A stretch of DNA of 64,000 nucleotides from CALINF01 sp039990395 (GCA_039990395.1 JBDXFZ010000146.1:248001-312000), one strand, 5' to 3'; shown: positions 44,022 through 54,048, counted from the stretch's first letter. Notes: a model not told the origin generated them from the sequence alone. Numbers and translations are program-made.

Positions 44022-46358
44022 TTATTCCTCCCAGTTGTTTTCCAATTCGAGGTTAATTTTTCTGATCTGTTCGTCAAAGTAGCTCGGATACAGTACGCGT
44101 TTAAGTTCATGAATGGGTAGCGGCTTGCTGAACAAATAGCCCTGAATCAGAGTGACGCCCTTGCTAGTGAGGAATTCGTATTGCGCGTGCGTCTCTACAC
44201 CCTCGGCTACGATTTCTAGCTTCAGGCTTTTGCCCATGGCGATAATCGCTGTAACCAGAGCGGCATCGCTGTCGCTCTTCTCTAGTTCGATTACGAAACT
44301 GCGATCGATTTTAAGTTCGTCCAACGGAAATTTGCTCAAATAGCTTAGTGACGAATAGCCTGTTCCGAAGTCATCAATCGACAGTCGCACTCCCAGTTCT
44401 TTGAGCGCATGAAGCGCTGCCAGGATTGATTCGTTGTCGTCAATCATTATGCCTTCTGTTAGCTCCAGCTCGAGCGAATCGGGTGAGAGCTGGTACTCAT
44501 CCAAAACAGCTTTCACTTGAGCAATAAATCGGCTGTTAAACTGCAGCGCAGACACATTCACAGATACCTTGTCCAGGTTTAGCCCCGCGTCACGAATCTC
44601 AACGAGCTGACGACAGGCTTCGCGCAGACCCCATGCCCCAATGTCGCCAATAAGCCCCATTTCCTCTGCCAGCGGTATGAACTTGAATGGCGGCACCATA
44701 CCTTGCTCGGGGTGTTCCCATCGCAGTAGCGCTTCAACACCCAACACGCTACCTGTGCGCGTGTCCACTTGAGGTTGGTAGTGAAACAGCAGCTCGTTAC
44801 GCTCAATTGCCTTGCGCAGATCAGACTCCAATTTGAGTCTGTCTACACTGGTTGCATCCATCTCAGAGTTGTAGAACAGGTAGCTATTTTTCCCGCTGCT
44901 TTTAGCGTGGTACATCGCAGTATCCGCAGCCTTTAGTAGACCATTAACATCCTCGGAGTCGGCTGGTGCTACGGCAATTCCAATACTGGGGGTCACTACT
45001 AGGTCATGACCCTCAATATTGATGGGCGCCACAAGCGACTGGATGATGCGGTCCGCTACGAGGCCGGCAGACTTGGCATCATCAATTTGGTTGAGTACAA
45101 CGGTAAACTCATCGCCCCCAAGGCGTGAGACATTGATGCGTGGATCTTGTGAGGTGTTATGCGCCACGACATCACTTTCGCGGACACATTGGGATAAACG
45201 ACGCGCAACTTCCTTAAGCAGCTGATCACCAGCACTGTGGCCTAGTGAATCATTGATACGCTTGAAGTTATCCAGGTCGAGAAACAGCAGTGCCAGAATT
45301 TGCTTGTTGCGCTTGGCGAGCTTGAGTAGAAGATCCAGTTGCTCAGTCAGCAGGCGGCGATTCGGCAGTGCGGTGAGGCTGTCGAAATAGGCCAGTCGGC
45401 GCAACCGATTTTTTGTTTCAGTAACTTCCTCCACAGCTTTGTTGAGCTCTTCATTGCGCCTTGATAGTTGAGCGGTGCGCTCATCAACTTTCATACTCAG
45501 CAGTTGATGGTCTACGTCCATTTTAGACTTGTATGTATTGACGCCGCCGATGACAGAGTTCAGTACTGATGCAATTTCCTTAAACTCGCCCGCGCCATCT
45601 ACGTCGATTGCCTGATTGATTTGGCCCGATGCCAGATCATCAGCCACTTTGGCCAAGCGTGATATTGGGCCGGTAATTTTCCGCGCCACCCTGATTGATA
45701 TAGCAACGCAAACAATGACGAAAATCATACTACCGAAAGCTACCCACATGACGGGCCGCAGGGCCTGAGCTCGCAGCAAGGTATTACTGATAGAGACGTT
45801 GATATAGCCAGTCACGAAGACGCTTTTGCTGCCTTCTGCGGAGGTAAGAGACTCAGCAAACTGTTGCCTGGTTGTGGTTTCCTCCAGTGGATTCACGCTG
45901 GATACCACGGGAATTGATAGATTGATTACGGACTCGCCAGCTGTCAGCACGACCAGCGCGCCGTAGCCGGGCGGATAAAGCTCAGATGGGAATGTAACCT
46001 GGCTGATTTCAGTGTCAGCTGTGTCTTTTCGTAGTGCTCCAGGCCGAGGATTCTCGCTAGCTGCCCAGAACACACTTCGACTTTTTAGCGCAGAGGCCTG
46101 AGCGTCAATGATGTTAACTCTTCTTACTGCCGGAGAGAGATCGAAAAGGTCATCAACAACAGTTTTCAGGTAACTTGCGTCGTTGAAGTACACAGCTACC
46201 TGCACATCGACTTGGTCTGTGATCTGATGACGAATATCTTTGAGCAGTTTCTCTCGCTCGTGCGCAACAGTCTGCTGCCCTATCAGAGCAGTCAGGGCAA
46301 TCGATGCGGCTAGTGCGACGCACGAAACCAGAAGATTTATTTTTGACGACGCGTTCAT
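44022..46358 (-). CDS. Membrane-bound GGDEF-EAL cyclic-di-GMP signalling protein
   Basis: 778 residues. A first membrane span (about 8-28) and a second (about 200-225, VMWVAFGSMIFVIVCVAI) enclose a periplasmic sensor domain of about 170 residues. A HAMP domain (RKITGPISRLAKVADDLASG) and a coiled coil follow. The GGDEF domain has RLGGDEF, the intact active motif, and the EAL domain has GVEALLRWEHP with DDFGTGYSSLSYL. Both diguanylate cyclase and phosphodiesterase activities are therefore possible. The sensor has no recognisable ligand motif. It is a single gene by context, with no neighbouring partner on the same strand. Confidence 0.93.
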   Translation of the reverse strand: MNASSKINLLVSCVALAASIALTALIGQQTVAHEREKLLKDIRHQITDQVDVQVAVYFNDASYLKTVVDDLFDLSPAVRRVNIIDAQASALKSRSVFWAASENPRPGALRKDTADTEISQVTFPSELYPPGYGALVVLTAGESVINLSIPVVSSVNPLEETTTRQQFAESLTSAEGSKSVFVTGYINVSISNTLLRAQALRPVMWVAFGSMIFVIVCVAISIRVARKITGPISRLAKVADDLASGQINQAIDVDGAGEFKEIASVLNSVIGGVNTYKSKMDVDHQLLSMKVDERTAQLSRRNEELNKAVEEVTETKNRLRRLAYFDSLTALPNRRLLTEQLDLLLKLAKRNKQILALLFLDLDNFKRINDSLGHSAGDQLLKEVARRLSQCVRESDVVAHNTSQDPRINVSRLGGDEFTVVLNQIDDAKSAGLVADRIIQSLVAPINIEGHDLVVTPSIGIAVAPADSEDVNGLLKAADTAMYHAKSSGKNSYLFYNSEMDATSVDRLKLESDLRKAIERNELLFHYQPQVDTRTGSVLGVEALLRWEHPEQGMVPPFKFIPLAEEMGLIGDIGAWGLREACRQLVEIRDAGLNLDKVSVNVSALQFNSRFIAQVKAVLDEYQLSPDSLELELTEGIMIDDNESILAALHALKELGVRLSIDDFGTGYSSLSYLSKFPLDELKIDRSFVIELEKSDSDAALVTAIIAMGKSLKLEIVAEGVETHAQYEFLTSKGVTLIQGYLFSKPLPIHELKRVLYPSYFDEQIRKINLELENNWEE

Positions 46359-46483
46359 TGCAGTAGCGCCATGCCTCCAAGACGGTTAGGGCTTGGTTGC
46401 ATAGAAGTATGCCCTTTGTCTTTCATTGCCCCGTATGTATCAGTGAAGCTAGCATGACCGGCTAGCGACAGCAATAATCGTTC

Positions 46484-47623
46484 TCACGGGGAGGTCATTA
46501 GGACAATTTTCCCTCGCACTGCTCGTGTTTCAATCAATGTATGGGCTTGTGCTGCGTCCTCTAAAGGCATTCTGCGCCAGATTGCAGCCTTGAGTTTGCC
46601 TTCTTTTAGCAAATCGAACAGCGTAGTCAGGTCATGTTCAAACCAATCGGGGTGTTCGCCGCGCATGCCAGTTATTGAGTAGAAGCTAACTGTCTTATCT
46701 GCATCACCAAACCAACTCCACATCAGTTTTTGCCATTGAAACGACAGAAACTCTGAAATAATTCCCCATGAGTCCCCCGCGGCCGATGACATGGATGCGT
46801 TGTATAAACCATAGGTAATCAGTTTGCCCTGATCACCGAGAACCCGGTATGAGCGACGAAAGTTGTCCAGGCTAATTGCATCGAAGGCGGCATCAACTCC
46901 CCTGCCTTGGGTTGCCTTATCAACAACGGTAACGAAATCTTGCGTACTGTAGTCAATAGGCGTTGCGCCCAGCGCTGCTACATAGTCCTGTTTTTTAGTT
47001 GACGCGGTCCCGTAAACGGTAATGTCATTCAAAACGGCTAGTTGGGTCAGCGCGGCACCCACCGCGCCACTGGCGCCATGAACGAGTATGGTTTGCCCGG
47101 CTTTGAGGTCTGCCTCGCGATAGAGTAGCTGATATGCGGTGGTGTAAGACAGTATCAATGCAACCGCTTCTCCGGAATCAACACCCTCCGGCACAGCTAC
47201 CAGGTGTGTCTCAGGTCGAATGGCGTAGTCCGTGTATGCACCCCAGACTGTAAGGTCGGCAACACGATCACCCGTGCGTACTCGCGTTACCCCCTCGCCG
47301 ACTTTGTCCACGATGCCAACCAGGTCATAGCCAGGGACGAACGGTGGCTCTTCGCCCAACTCTGCATAGAGTCCTTTTCGAATCATAATATCGGTGAAGG
47401 AGGCAGAGGCTGCCAGAACGCGTATTCTGACCTCGCCTGCTGCTGGCTCTGGCAGTGTTTTGTGCTGGGTCCATTGCATTACTTGCGCGTCGCCAAACTC
47501 CGGCACTACCATGCTGTGCCAGGTTTCGGCGCCAGCGTGGGCAGCAAAAGTACTTAGCGTTATAGACAGAATAATGGCCAAAAACGTATTGTCTCGGCGA
47601 ATCTCGCTAAGGGGAGGCTGCAT
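46484..47623 (-). CDS. MDR-superfamily quinone-reductase-like oxidoreductase with a signal peptide
   Basis: 379 residues. From about residue 38 it is a zinc-independent medium-chain dehydrogenase/reductase: MVVPEFGDAQVMQW, PEPAAGEVRIRV, PGYDLVGIVDKVG, the NADP-binding VHGASGAVGAALTQLA and the C-terminal VRGKIVL. The first 35 residues form a hydrophobic signal-peptide-like segment (TFLAIILSITLSTFAAHAGA). ATG 47623 has AAAGGAC 7 bases upstream, whereas the internal ATG 47512, where the family normally starts, has no ribosome site. So export appears genuine, which is odd for an NAD(P)H enzyme. Confidence 0.85.
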   Translation of the reverse strand: MQPPLSEIRRDNTFLAIILSITLSTFAAHAGAETWHSMVVPEFGDAQVMQWTQHKTLPEPAAGEVRIRVLAASASFTDIMIRKGLYAELGEEPPFVPGYDLVGIVDKVGEGVTRVRTGDRVADLTVWGAYTDYAIRPETHLVAVPEGVDSGEAVALILSYTTAYQLLYREADLKAGQTILVHGASGAVGAALTQLAVLNDITVYGTASTKKQDYVAALGATPIDYSTQDFVTVVDKATQGRGVDAAFDAISLDNFRRSYRVLGDQGKLITYGLYNASMSSAAGDSWGIISEFLSFQWQKLMWSWFGDADKTVSFYSITGMRGEHPDWFEHDLTTLFDLLKEGKLKAAIWRRMPLEDAAQAHTLIETRAVRGKIVLMTSP

Positions 47624-47891
47624 TGGTTGTCCTTTTATTCAAAGATATTTCAAGGCCTGATATAGGCCTGTTCAGTCACTCACTATAGCCTATAGCTTTC
47701 ACGCCCGTGGTGAGCGGGGCAGGCGGCGATTTTCAGCAGTGCTGATGAAGGATGCACCTTCCGCCGTCCGCGCCAGTACGGTCAGCTAGCACTAGCGCGA
47801 TTAACTAAAGATAGGTACTGGAAGTTGGCAACAGTAATCCATTACCATACCTTTCCTTCAAAACCTGTTTGCGCCACTCGGAGTTCCTATT

Positions 47892-48464
47892 ATGAACACT
47901 ACCTTACGAGCCTTTCTGTGCCTCACTTTGATCCTGACACCAATTTCTGCGATGGCACTGTTTGACAAAAAAACAGCGGATGACGAGCGCAAAGAGTTGC
48001 AGGAAGCTCGCGCCGATGCAATGAAAAAGTTGTATCAGGAAAAACCGTCAGCCAAGCGTGAGATTGAGAGTGCGCGAGGCTACGCTGTGTTTTCCAATTT
48101 TGGTTTGAACCTGGGTTTCATTTCCAGCCAGCGCGGTGGTGGAATTCTGCGGGACAATCGGAATGGCAAAGACGTCTACATGAAAATGTTTTCAGCAGGA
48201 GGTGGTTGGGGATTGGGCGTCAAAAACTTTGCGGCGATCTTGATATTTGAAAACGATGAAGCGCTCAATCAGTTTAAAACCAGTGGATGGGACTTTTCTG
48301 CCCAGGCTGACGCCAATGCTGAATCTGGTTCAGAGGGTGATGGAGCCGAAACCGCAGTGACTGCTATGCCAGGCACCACGATTTACCAGCTCACTGAGTC
48401 CGGCGTGGCGTTGCAAGCGACGGTGCAGGGTACGAAATTTTGGGTAGATGAAGATCTGAACTAA
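47892..48464 (+). CDS. SYLF (Ysc84) lipid-binding domain protein
   Basis: 190 residues with a signal peptide (LRAFLCLTLILTPISAMA). The mature part matches the SYLF/Ysc84 family: SARGYAVFSNFGLNLGFISS, GGILRDNRNGKDVYMKM and GGGWGLGVKNFAAILIF. SYLF domains bind lipids in eukaryotes; the bacterial, exported members have no assigned role. The C-terminal region (TIYQLTESGVALQATVQG) completes the domain. It begins a run of forward-strand genes and is followed 33 bases later by a crotonase gene, which may or may not be co-transcribed. Confidence 0.87.
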   Translation: MNTTLRAFLCLTLILTPISAMALFDKKTADDERKELQEARADAMKKLYQEKPSAKREIESARGYAVFSNFGLNLGFISSQRGGGILRDNRNGKDVYMKMFSAGGGWGLGVKNFAAILIFENDEALNQFKTSGWDFSAQADANAESGSEGDGAETAVTAMPGTTIYQLTESGVALQATVQGTKFWVDEDLN

Positions 48465-48497
48465 GTAAGAATTAGACATCTTTGAGCGAGACACGTT

Positions 48498-49325
48498 ATG
48501 AAAGATAGAATCACGATTGATATCAACAATGGTGTTGCAGATGTGCGACTGGTTCGCGCAGATAAGATGAACGCGCTCGACCCATTGATGTTTCAAGCGT
48601 TAGCTGAAGCGGGCGAAGCGCTTTCGAATGATAAAGCTGTAAGGGCCGTGGTACTGTCGGGAGAGGGTAGGGCATTTTGCGCTGGCCTTGATATGGCGAA
48701 CTTTGCTGCGATGGCTGATACCGGTGATGCTGATGTGACGGGTGGTTCTTCGAAAGAAGAACGCAAGCCTCTGGCACACCGCTCCCATGGAATAGCCAAC
48801 CTCGCTCAGCACGCGGCCTGGGTATGGCGCGAGTTGCCGGTTCCCGTTATCGCTGCTGTGCACGGCGTAGCATTTGGTGGCGGGTTTCAGGTGTGCCTGG
48901 GCGCAGATATTCGCTACGCAGCGCCGGGCACACGCATGTCGATAATGGAAATCAAGTGGGGTTTGGTGCCTGATATGGCGGGCACGCAGCTTATGCGCCA
49001 CCTGGCGCGTGATGATGTGATTCGAGAGCTCACCTACACAGGACGAGTGTTTACAGCCGAAGAGGCCTTGAACTATGGCTTCGTCACTCAGGTTGTGGAA
49101 GACCCCAGAGCATTGGCGCTGGAAACTGCGGGTCAGATCGCCCTGCGTAATCCGCACGCGATGCGAGCCAACAAGCGGTTGTTTAACGAAGCGAACTATC
49201 TGAGCGCCGAGGCAGGTTTGATGATGGAATCCCAGGAGCAGGATCTGATTATTGGAAAGCCTAATCAGGTTGAGGCCGTGATGGCTGAGCTCGAAAAACG
49301 TGAACCTCGATTCGCTGACGCCTGA
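48498..49325 (+). CDS. Crotonase/enoyl-CoA hydratase-isomerase family protein
   Basis: 275 residues. The crotonase core is clear: ADKMNALDPLMF, LSGEGRAFCAGLDMANF (oxyanion-hole region), VIAAVHGVAFGGGFQVCLGADIRYA and IMEIKWGLVPDMAGTQ. In this family the glutamate in EIKWGLVPDM often acts as a base, with aspartate or glycine in the following loop tuning specificity. The insert around MADTGDADVTGGSSKEERK is longer than in E. coli FadB-type domains. It hydrates or isomerises an enoyl-CoA. It stands 263 bases before the SDR gene. Confidence 0.9.
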   Translation: MKDRITIDINNGVADVRLVRADKMNALDPLMFQALAEAGEALSNDKAVRAVVLSGEGRAFCAGLDMANFAAMADTGDADVTGGSSKEERKPLAHRSHGIANLAQHAAWVWRELPVPVIAAVHGVAFGGGFQVCLGADIRYAAPGTRMSIMEIKWGLVPDMAGTQLMRHLARDDVIRELTYTGRVFTAEEALNYGFVTQVVEDPRALALETAGQIALRNPHAMRANKRLFNEANYLSAEAGLMMESQEQDLIIGKPNQVEAVMAELEKREPRFADA

Positions 49326-49588
49326 TTAAACATGTAAGCGTCGCCTTGCTTGCGGGCAATATGGCGCTTACCACTCCCTTCGTATTATCCCTCAAATTCC
49401 GCCGCGCATAGCGTCAAGTGCACAGCCGTAGACCCTCTATCTGGGGATGCCCAGCCATAAGTTTGCAGTACAAATGATAGACGGAAGCGGGGATAAACAT
49501 CCTCGGGACGACAACCGTAGCGGTTAGATTTTGTGCGACGGTAAAAGTTTGCTAGTGTGCGAGTTCGACTAAATCCGGAGAAGTGAAG

Positions 49589-50350
49589 ATGCCTCAATTG
49601 CAGGGCAAGGTAGCAATAGTGACGGGTGCCGCTCGTGGTCTGGGTAGAGCATACGCAGAGGCTTTAGCGTCTGAGGGTGCTGCCGTAGTGGCTGGAGATA
49701 TGAATGACTGCGCAGAAACCGTCTCGGTAATTAAGGAGGCAGGTGGACGAGCGGTCGCTGTGAATCTCGATATCACCGATATGGACAGCTGTACTGCGAT
49801 GGCAGCTACGGCTGTGGACAGCTTCGGTAGTATTGATATTCTGATTAATAATGCCGCGCTGTATGGCGGTCTCAAGGGAGCCCGCTTCGAGCAGCTGGAG
49901 GAATCTCAATGGGATGCCGTCATGAATGTGAACGTTAAAGGCCTCTGGCAGGCAAGTAAGGCGGTGGTGGCAGCTATGCGCGAATCCGGCGGCGGTTCGA
50001 TTATCAATATTGCGTCATTGGCAGCGGTTTATGGCTTACCTTATGGGCTCGACTATGTCGCATCCAAGGCTGCGGTTATCGGCATGACTCGCGGTATGGC
50101 CAGAGAGCTGGGCGGCGACAATATCCGGGTGAATGCAGTTGCCCCCTCAGCTGTCATGACGGAAGGCACCGCAGAATTTTTTGGAGAAAAGTTTGAGAAG
50201 GCAAAAAAGGTCATTGCATCAGGACAAGTGCTGCAGCGTAATCTGGAGACTGCAGATCTAACAGGTACCATCATCTACTTGTCTTGCGATCAAAGCGCCT
50301 TCGTGACGGGTCAAACCCACATGGTTGATGGCGGCTCGTGGTTTCTATAG
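49589..50350 (+). CDS. SDR family NAD(P)-dependent oxidoreductase
   Basis: 253 residues of the classical short-chain dehydrogenase/reductase type. The nucleotide motif is VTGAARGLGRAYAEAL. DMND shortly after strand 2 suggests NAD preference. The NNAALYGG motif follows. The catalytic set is Ser in NIASLAAVYG and Tyr-x-x-x-Lys in DYVASKAAVIG. It probably oxidises a 3-hydroxyacyl-CoA or an alcohol in the acyl-CoA pathway around it. ATG 49589 has GGAG 8 bases upstream; the in-frame GTG at 49583 is too close to that site. A dehydrogenase gene follows after 37 bases. Confidence 0.9.
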   Translation: MPQLQGKVAIVTGAARGLGRAYAEALASEGAAVVAGDMNDCAETVSVIKEAGGRAVAVNLDITDMDSCTAMAATAVDSFGSIDILINNAALYGGLKGARFEQLEESQWDAVMNVNVKGLWQASKAVVAAMRESGGGSIINIASLAAVYGLPYGLDYVASKAAVIGMTRGMARELGGDNIRVNAVAPSAVMTEGTAEFFGEKFEKAKKVIASGQVLQRNLETADLTGTIIYLSCDQSAFVTGQTHMVDGGSWFL

Positions 50351-50387
50351 GTCAGTTAACGTAAGCGTATTTTGAGGAATGTAGTCC

Positions 50388-51545
50388 GTGGCGATTGAAC
50401 AAAGTTATCCCGAAATTCGAGAGGCAGTCAGCAAACTGTGCGCTCAGTTTTCCGGTGAGTACTGGCGCGATCTCGACAAGAATAGCGCCTATCCTACAGA
50501 ATTTATCAACGCATTGACGCAAGCGGGTTACCTCTCAATTCTGATCCCCGAGGAATATGGCGGCAGCGGTTTACCCTTAGGCGCAGCCTGTGCGGTGTTG
50601 GAAGAGATACAGCGCAGCGGTGGCAACGGCGGTGCCTGCCATGCACAGATGTACACGATGGGCACCTTGCTGCGACATGGCAGCGAGCAGCAGAAGCGGC
50701 AGTATTTGCCTCAAATCGCAGATGGGTCACTTCGGTTGCAGGCATTTGGTGTGACCGAGCCCACAAGTGGTACAGATACATCGCGCATACGCACGCGTGC
50801 GGTACGTGACGGCGATGACTATATTGTAAACGGGCAGAAGGTATGGATTTCTCGTACCCAGCATTCTGACCTGATGGTTTTGTTAGTACGAACAACGCCG
50901 CGCGAAGAGTGTGAGAAGCACACCGATGGAATGTCGGTATTGCTGGTCGACCTTCGAGATGCTGTAGGTAATGGGCTTACAGTAAAGCCCATAGACACGT
51001 TGATGAATCACGCGACTACTGAGTTATTTTTTGATAACTTGCGCGTCCCTGTAGTCAACCGCATAGGTGAGGAAGGCAAGGGTTTCCGTTGTATTCTTGA
51101 TGGTATGAACGCCGAGCGTATTCTCATCGCCGCCGAATGTATTGGTGATGCACGCTGGTTCACGGAGAAGTCTGCAGCCTATGCTTCTGATCGAGAAGTT
51201 TTTGGCAGGGCAATTGGGGTGAATCAAGGTGTCCAGTTCCCCATCGCGAGGGCGCATATACAAACGGAAGCCGCGGCGTTGATGGTGCAGCAGGCGTCCG
51301 ACCTCTACGATGCAGGTAAAGCCTGTGGCGCAGAGGCGAATATGTCCAAGCTATTGGCATCGGAAGCATCTTGGGCGGCAGCGGATCAGTGCATTCAAAC
51401 TCACGGGGGTTTTGGTTTTGCCGTGGAATATGACATTGAGCGAAAGTTTCGTGAGACGCGCCTCTATCAAGTAGCACCCATTTCCACCAACCTGATTCTG
51501 TCCTTCGTCGCCACTCAGGAGCTGGGTATGCCCAAGTCATTCTGA
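50388..51545 (+). CDS. Acyl-CoA dehydrogenase with alternative catalytic glutamate
   Basis: 385 residues. Motifs are GVTEPTSGTDTSRI, NGQKVWISRTQHSD and THGGFGFAVEYDIER. As in the dehydrogenase at 7434, TEGTNE is absent and VAPISTNLIL is found instead, while Glu occurs in DGMNAERILIAAE at the isovaleryl/long-chain position. The start is GTG 50388 with GAGGA 9 bases upstream. The stop overlaps the CoA transferase start (TGATG). Catalyses alpha-beta desaturation of an acyl-CoA; the substrate may be branched or dicarboxylic, judging by the following genes. Confidence 0.9.
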   Translation: MAIEQSYPEIREAVSKLCAQFSGEYWRDLDKNSAYPTEFINALTQAGYLSILIPEEYGGSGLPLGAACAVLEEIQRSGGNGGACHAQMYTMGTLLRHGSEQQKRQYLPQIADGSLRLQAFGVTEPTSGTDTSRIRTRAVRDGDDYIVNGQKVWISRTQHSDLMVLLVRTTPREECEKHTDGMSVLLVDLRDAVGNGLTVKPIDTLMNHATTELFFDNLRVPVVNRIGEEGKGFRCILDGMNAERILIAAECIGDARWFTEKSAAYASDREVFGRAIGVNQGVQFPIARAHIQTEAAALMVQQASDLYDAGKACGAEANMSKLLASEASWAAADQCIQTHGGFGFAVEYDIERKFRETRLYQVAPISTNLILSFVATQELGMPKSF

Positions 51546-52675
51546 TGGAGCAGCCGCTCTCTGGTCTACTGGTAGTTGCGCTGGAACAAGCGGTTGCTGC
51601 ACCGTATTGCTCGTCGCGTCTGGCCGATGCGGGCGCGCGGGTTATCAAGATTGAGCGTGCTGAGGGAGATTTCGCGCGCGGCTACGACCACGTGGTGAAC
51701 GGCGAAAGCGCCTATTTTGTATGGCTCAATCGCGGTAAAGAATCGATCTGCCTCGATATCAAAAAAGCCGAGGACAAAGAGTTGCTCGATAGCATACTGA
51801 TGCAGGCGGATATATTTATCCAGAACCTCGCACCGGGTGCAGCCGCAAGGTCTGGCTTTGATTCGGCGACGTTGCGTAAAGAAAATCAGCGGCTGATCAC
51901 AGTGGATATTTCTGGATATGGCGAAACCGGCCCCTACAGCGAAATGAAAGCGTACGATTTGCTGGTGCAGTGTGAGGCGGGATTGGCTTCGATAACGGGT
52001 AGTCCCAAACAGCCGGGTAGGGTGGGTGTATCGGTGTGCGATATCGCCTGCGGCATGTATGCTCACTCAGCTATTCTGCAAGCATTGTACGAGCGAGAGC
52101 GCAGTGGATTGGGCAAGGGACTCAGTGTGTCTCTATTTGATGCCATCGCAGACTGGATGACCGTACCGCTACTGCATCAGGATTATGGTGGCAAAGCGCC
52201 AGAGAGAGTAGGCTTGAACCATCCCTCTATTGCGCCCTATGGCGCTTACAATATTGCTGACAATGAGCAAGTGGTGTTCTCAATACAGAACGAGCGGGAG
52301 TGGCAAAACTTCTGTGAGCACGTTCTTGAGCGTCCGGAGTTGGCGTTGTCATCTCACTTTTGCACCAACGCCAAGCGATGTGAGAGCCGTTCTGAACTGG
52401 ATGACGATATCGATTCGGTGCTCTCGCGCTGTGATCGCACTGAGATAGTGGCTCGGCTAAAACGAGGGCGTATTGCCTTTGGTTTTGTGAACTCGGTCGC
52501 CGGTTTATCTGCACATGAGCAACTCAGGCGAACGCAGGTCGACACGCCTTCAGGCCCCGTGAACGTAGTCGCACCTCCGGTGAAGATGGCAGACAGTGTT
52601 GTGCGGTTACAGCCGGTGCCAGCACTGGGGGAGCACTCAGCTTCATTGCGGCAGGAATTTACCAAGAGCGACTAG
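51545..52675 (+). CDS. CaiB/BaiF family CoA transferase (family III)
   Basis: 376 residues. The N-terminal motif LSGLLVVALEQAVAAPYCSSRLADAGARVIKIER is typical of family III CoA transferases. The catalytic aspartate is Asp166 in VSVCDIACGMY; the racemase histidine is not in the position seen in the AMACR-like protein at 2428, so this is more likely a true CoA transferase. It would exchange CoA between a donor and an organic acid, working with the dehydrogenase gene whose stop it overlaps and the MaoC-like gene further on. Confidence 0.88.
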   Translation: MEQPLSGLLVVALEQAVAAPYCSSRLADAGARVIKIERAEGDFARGYDHVVNGESAYFVWLNRGKESICLDIKKAEDKELLDSILMQADIFIQNLAPGAAARSGFDSATLRKENQRLITVDISGYGETGPYSEMKAYDLLVQCEAGLASITGSPKQPGRVGVSVCDIACGMYAHSAILQALYERERSGLGKGLSVSLFDAIADWMTVPLLHQDYGGKAPERVGLNHPSIAPYGAYNIADNEQVVFSIQNEREWQNFCEHVLERPELALSSHFCTNAKRCESRSELDDDIDSVLSRCDRTEIVARLKRGRIAFGFVNSVAGLSAHEQLRRTQVDTPSGPVNVVAPPVKMADSVVRLQPVPALGEHSASLRQEFTKSD

Positions 52676-52734
52676 TGGGTTGGCGGAATGCCAGGCTTAC
52701 TATCAGTTCTTACGAAACCCACAGGACTATCAGA

Positions 52735-54048
52735 ATGAGCCTGACCAGAGACCTTGTTCGCCATATCAGGAATAAACCTGTTGATCAGGATGATCTGCAT
52801 CGCGCTGCTCTGTTTACGCTCGACGCTTTAGCCAATGCGGTCGCGGGTCGTCACACCGCCGCGGGTAAAAAGCTAGCTGAGTGGGGGCGTGAACAAGGTG
52901 ACGATGTAGGCAGGCGCGCGTTCGTGTTTGGTGGATTTACACATATTCTCGAAACTGACGATCTGCATCGGGCATCTGTGACACATCCGGGTTGCGTGGT
53001 CGTGCCCGCTGCGTTCTCCTTGGCTCAGCGTCATGGACACTCTGTTCATGACGTTCTGCAGAGCGTACTGGCGGGCTTTGAAGCCATGTGTCGTATCGGT
53101 ATGGCGGTAGGTGGAGAGCATTATAAAGTCTGGCACAACACTGCTACATGTGGCCCTTTTGGCTCGGCTATGGCTGCTGCTCAGCTGCTCTCGCTGTCTG
53201 AAGATCAGGCCGTGTACGCCTTGGGCAATGCCGGCACTCAGTCTGCTGGGCTATGGGAGTTTCTCGACACCGGAGCGATGAGCAAGCATTTGCATGCCGG
53301 CCGCGCTGCCGAAGCGGGCATTGTCGCCGCACAGTTGGCGGCGCTCGACTTTACCGGGCCGCCTGCAATACTGGAGGGGGATAAAGGCTTCTTTAGAGCG
53401 CTATGTCCCAACCCTGAACCCAGTGCAGTGTTAAGTGCGCCGGAGTCCCCTTGGCAGCTTACCGTGACGTCAATAAAGCCATGGCCGTCATGTCGTCATA
53501 CCCATCCAGCCATTGATGCTGCGCTAGAGCTGCGTGCATTGATTGATGGCCGAGAGATTGAGTCAGTGCGAGTTGAGGCATATCAGGCTGCATTGGATGT
53601 ATGTAACCGGCCACTGCCCACCAGTGAGTACGAGGCCAAATTCTCGCTTCATCACTGCGTCGCTGCCGCTTTGGGTTTGCCTGCGGTGGATTTTTCCGCG
53701 TTCGATGATCGCGCGCGGCAAGGTCTTACCGATCTTCGCGCTAAAATCTCTATTGCTGCAACCGAGCCCTGGGTGTCAGCTTATCCCGATGCGTGGGGCT
53801 CGCGGGTATTTGTGACATTAACCGATGGAGATCAGCTGACCGCGCAGCGATCTTTCGCCAAAGGCGACCCAGAATTACCGCTTACCGACTCAGAAATGAT
53901 TACCAAGGCCGAGATGTTGTTGGCTTACGCGGGGCTTGAAGAAAACGAAGTTGAGCAATTGATCGCGCAGATAATGGCAATGAGCGACAAGGAATCAAAC
54001 TCAGCGGCCGTTCCAACAGTATTTAGTCATCTTGGGCTTGAGCAGTGA
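52735..54048 (+). CDS. MmgE/PrpD family protein
   Basis: 437 residues. Members include 2-methylcitrate dehydratase PrpD and cis-aconitate decarboxylase. Signatures are ALFTLDALANAVAGRHT, THILETDDLHRASVTHPG (conserved D-D-x-H), KVWHNTATCGPFGSAMAAAQLL, GTQSAGLWEFLDTGAMSKHLHAGRAAEAG and the SCRHTHPAIDAALEL segment. ATG 52735 has AGGA about 8 bases upstream and is preferred over the GTG at 52675 that overlaps the CoA transferase stop. With the MaoC-like hydratase it suggests handling of a C5 branched dicarboxylate, but the reaction is not certain. Confidence 0.88.
   Translation: MSLTRDLVRHIRNKPVDQDDLHRAALFTLDALANAVAGRHTAAGKKLAEWGREQGDDVGRRAFVFGGFTHILETDDLHRASVTHPGCVVVPAAFSLAQRHGHSVHDVLQSVLAGFEAMCRIGMAVGGEHYKVWHNTATCGPFGSAMAAAQLLSLSEDQAVYALGNAGTQSAGLWEFLDTGAMSKHLHAGRAAEAGIVAAQLAALDFTGPPAILEGDKGFFRALCPNPEPSAVLSAPESPWQLTVTSIKPWPSCRHTHPAIDAALELRALIDGREIESVRVEAYQAALDVCNRPLPTSEYEAKFSLHHCVAAALGLPAVDFSAFDDRARQGLTDLRAKISIAATEPWVSAYPDAWGSRVFVTLTDGDQLTAQRSFAKGDPELPLTDSEMITKAEMLLAYAGLEENEVEQLIAQIMAMSDKESNSAAVPTVFSHLGLEQ

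Noticed and set aside
49334..49371. GTAAGCG/CGCTTAC hairpin after the crotonase gene
   Set aside because: The stem is perfect over 7 bp, but there is a long loop and no T-run, so I do not call it a terminator.
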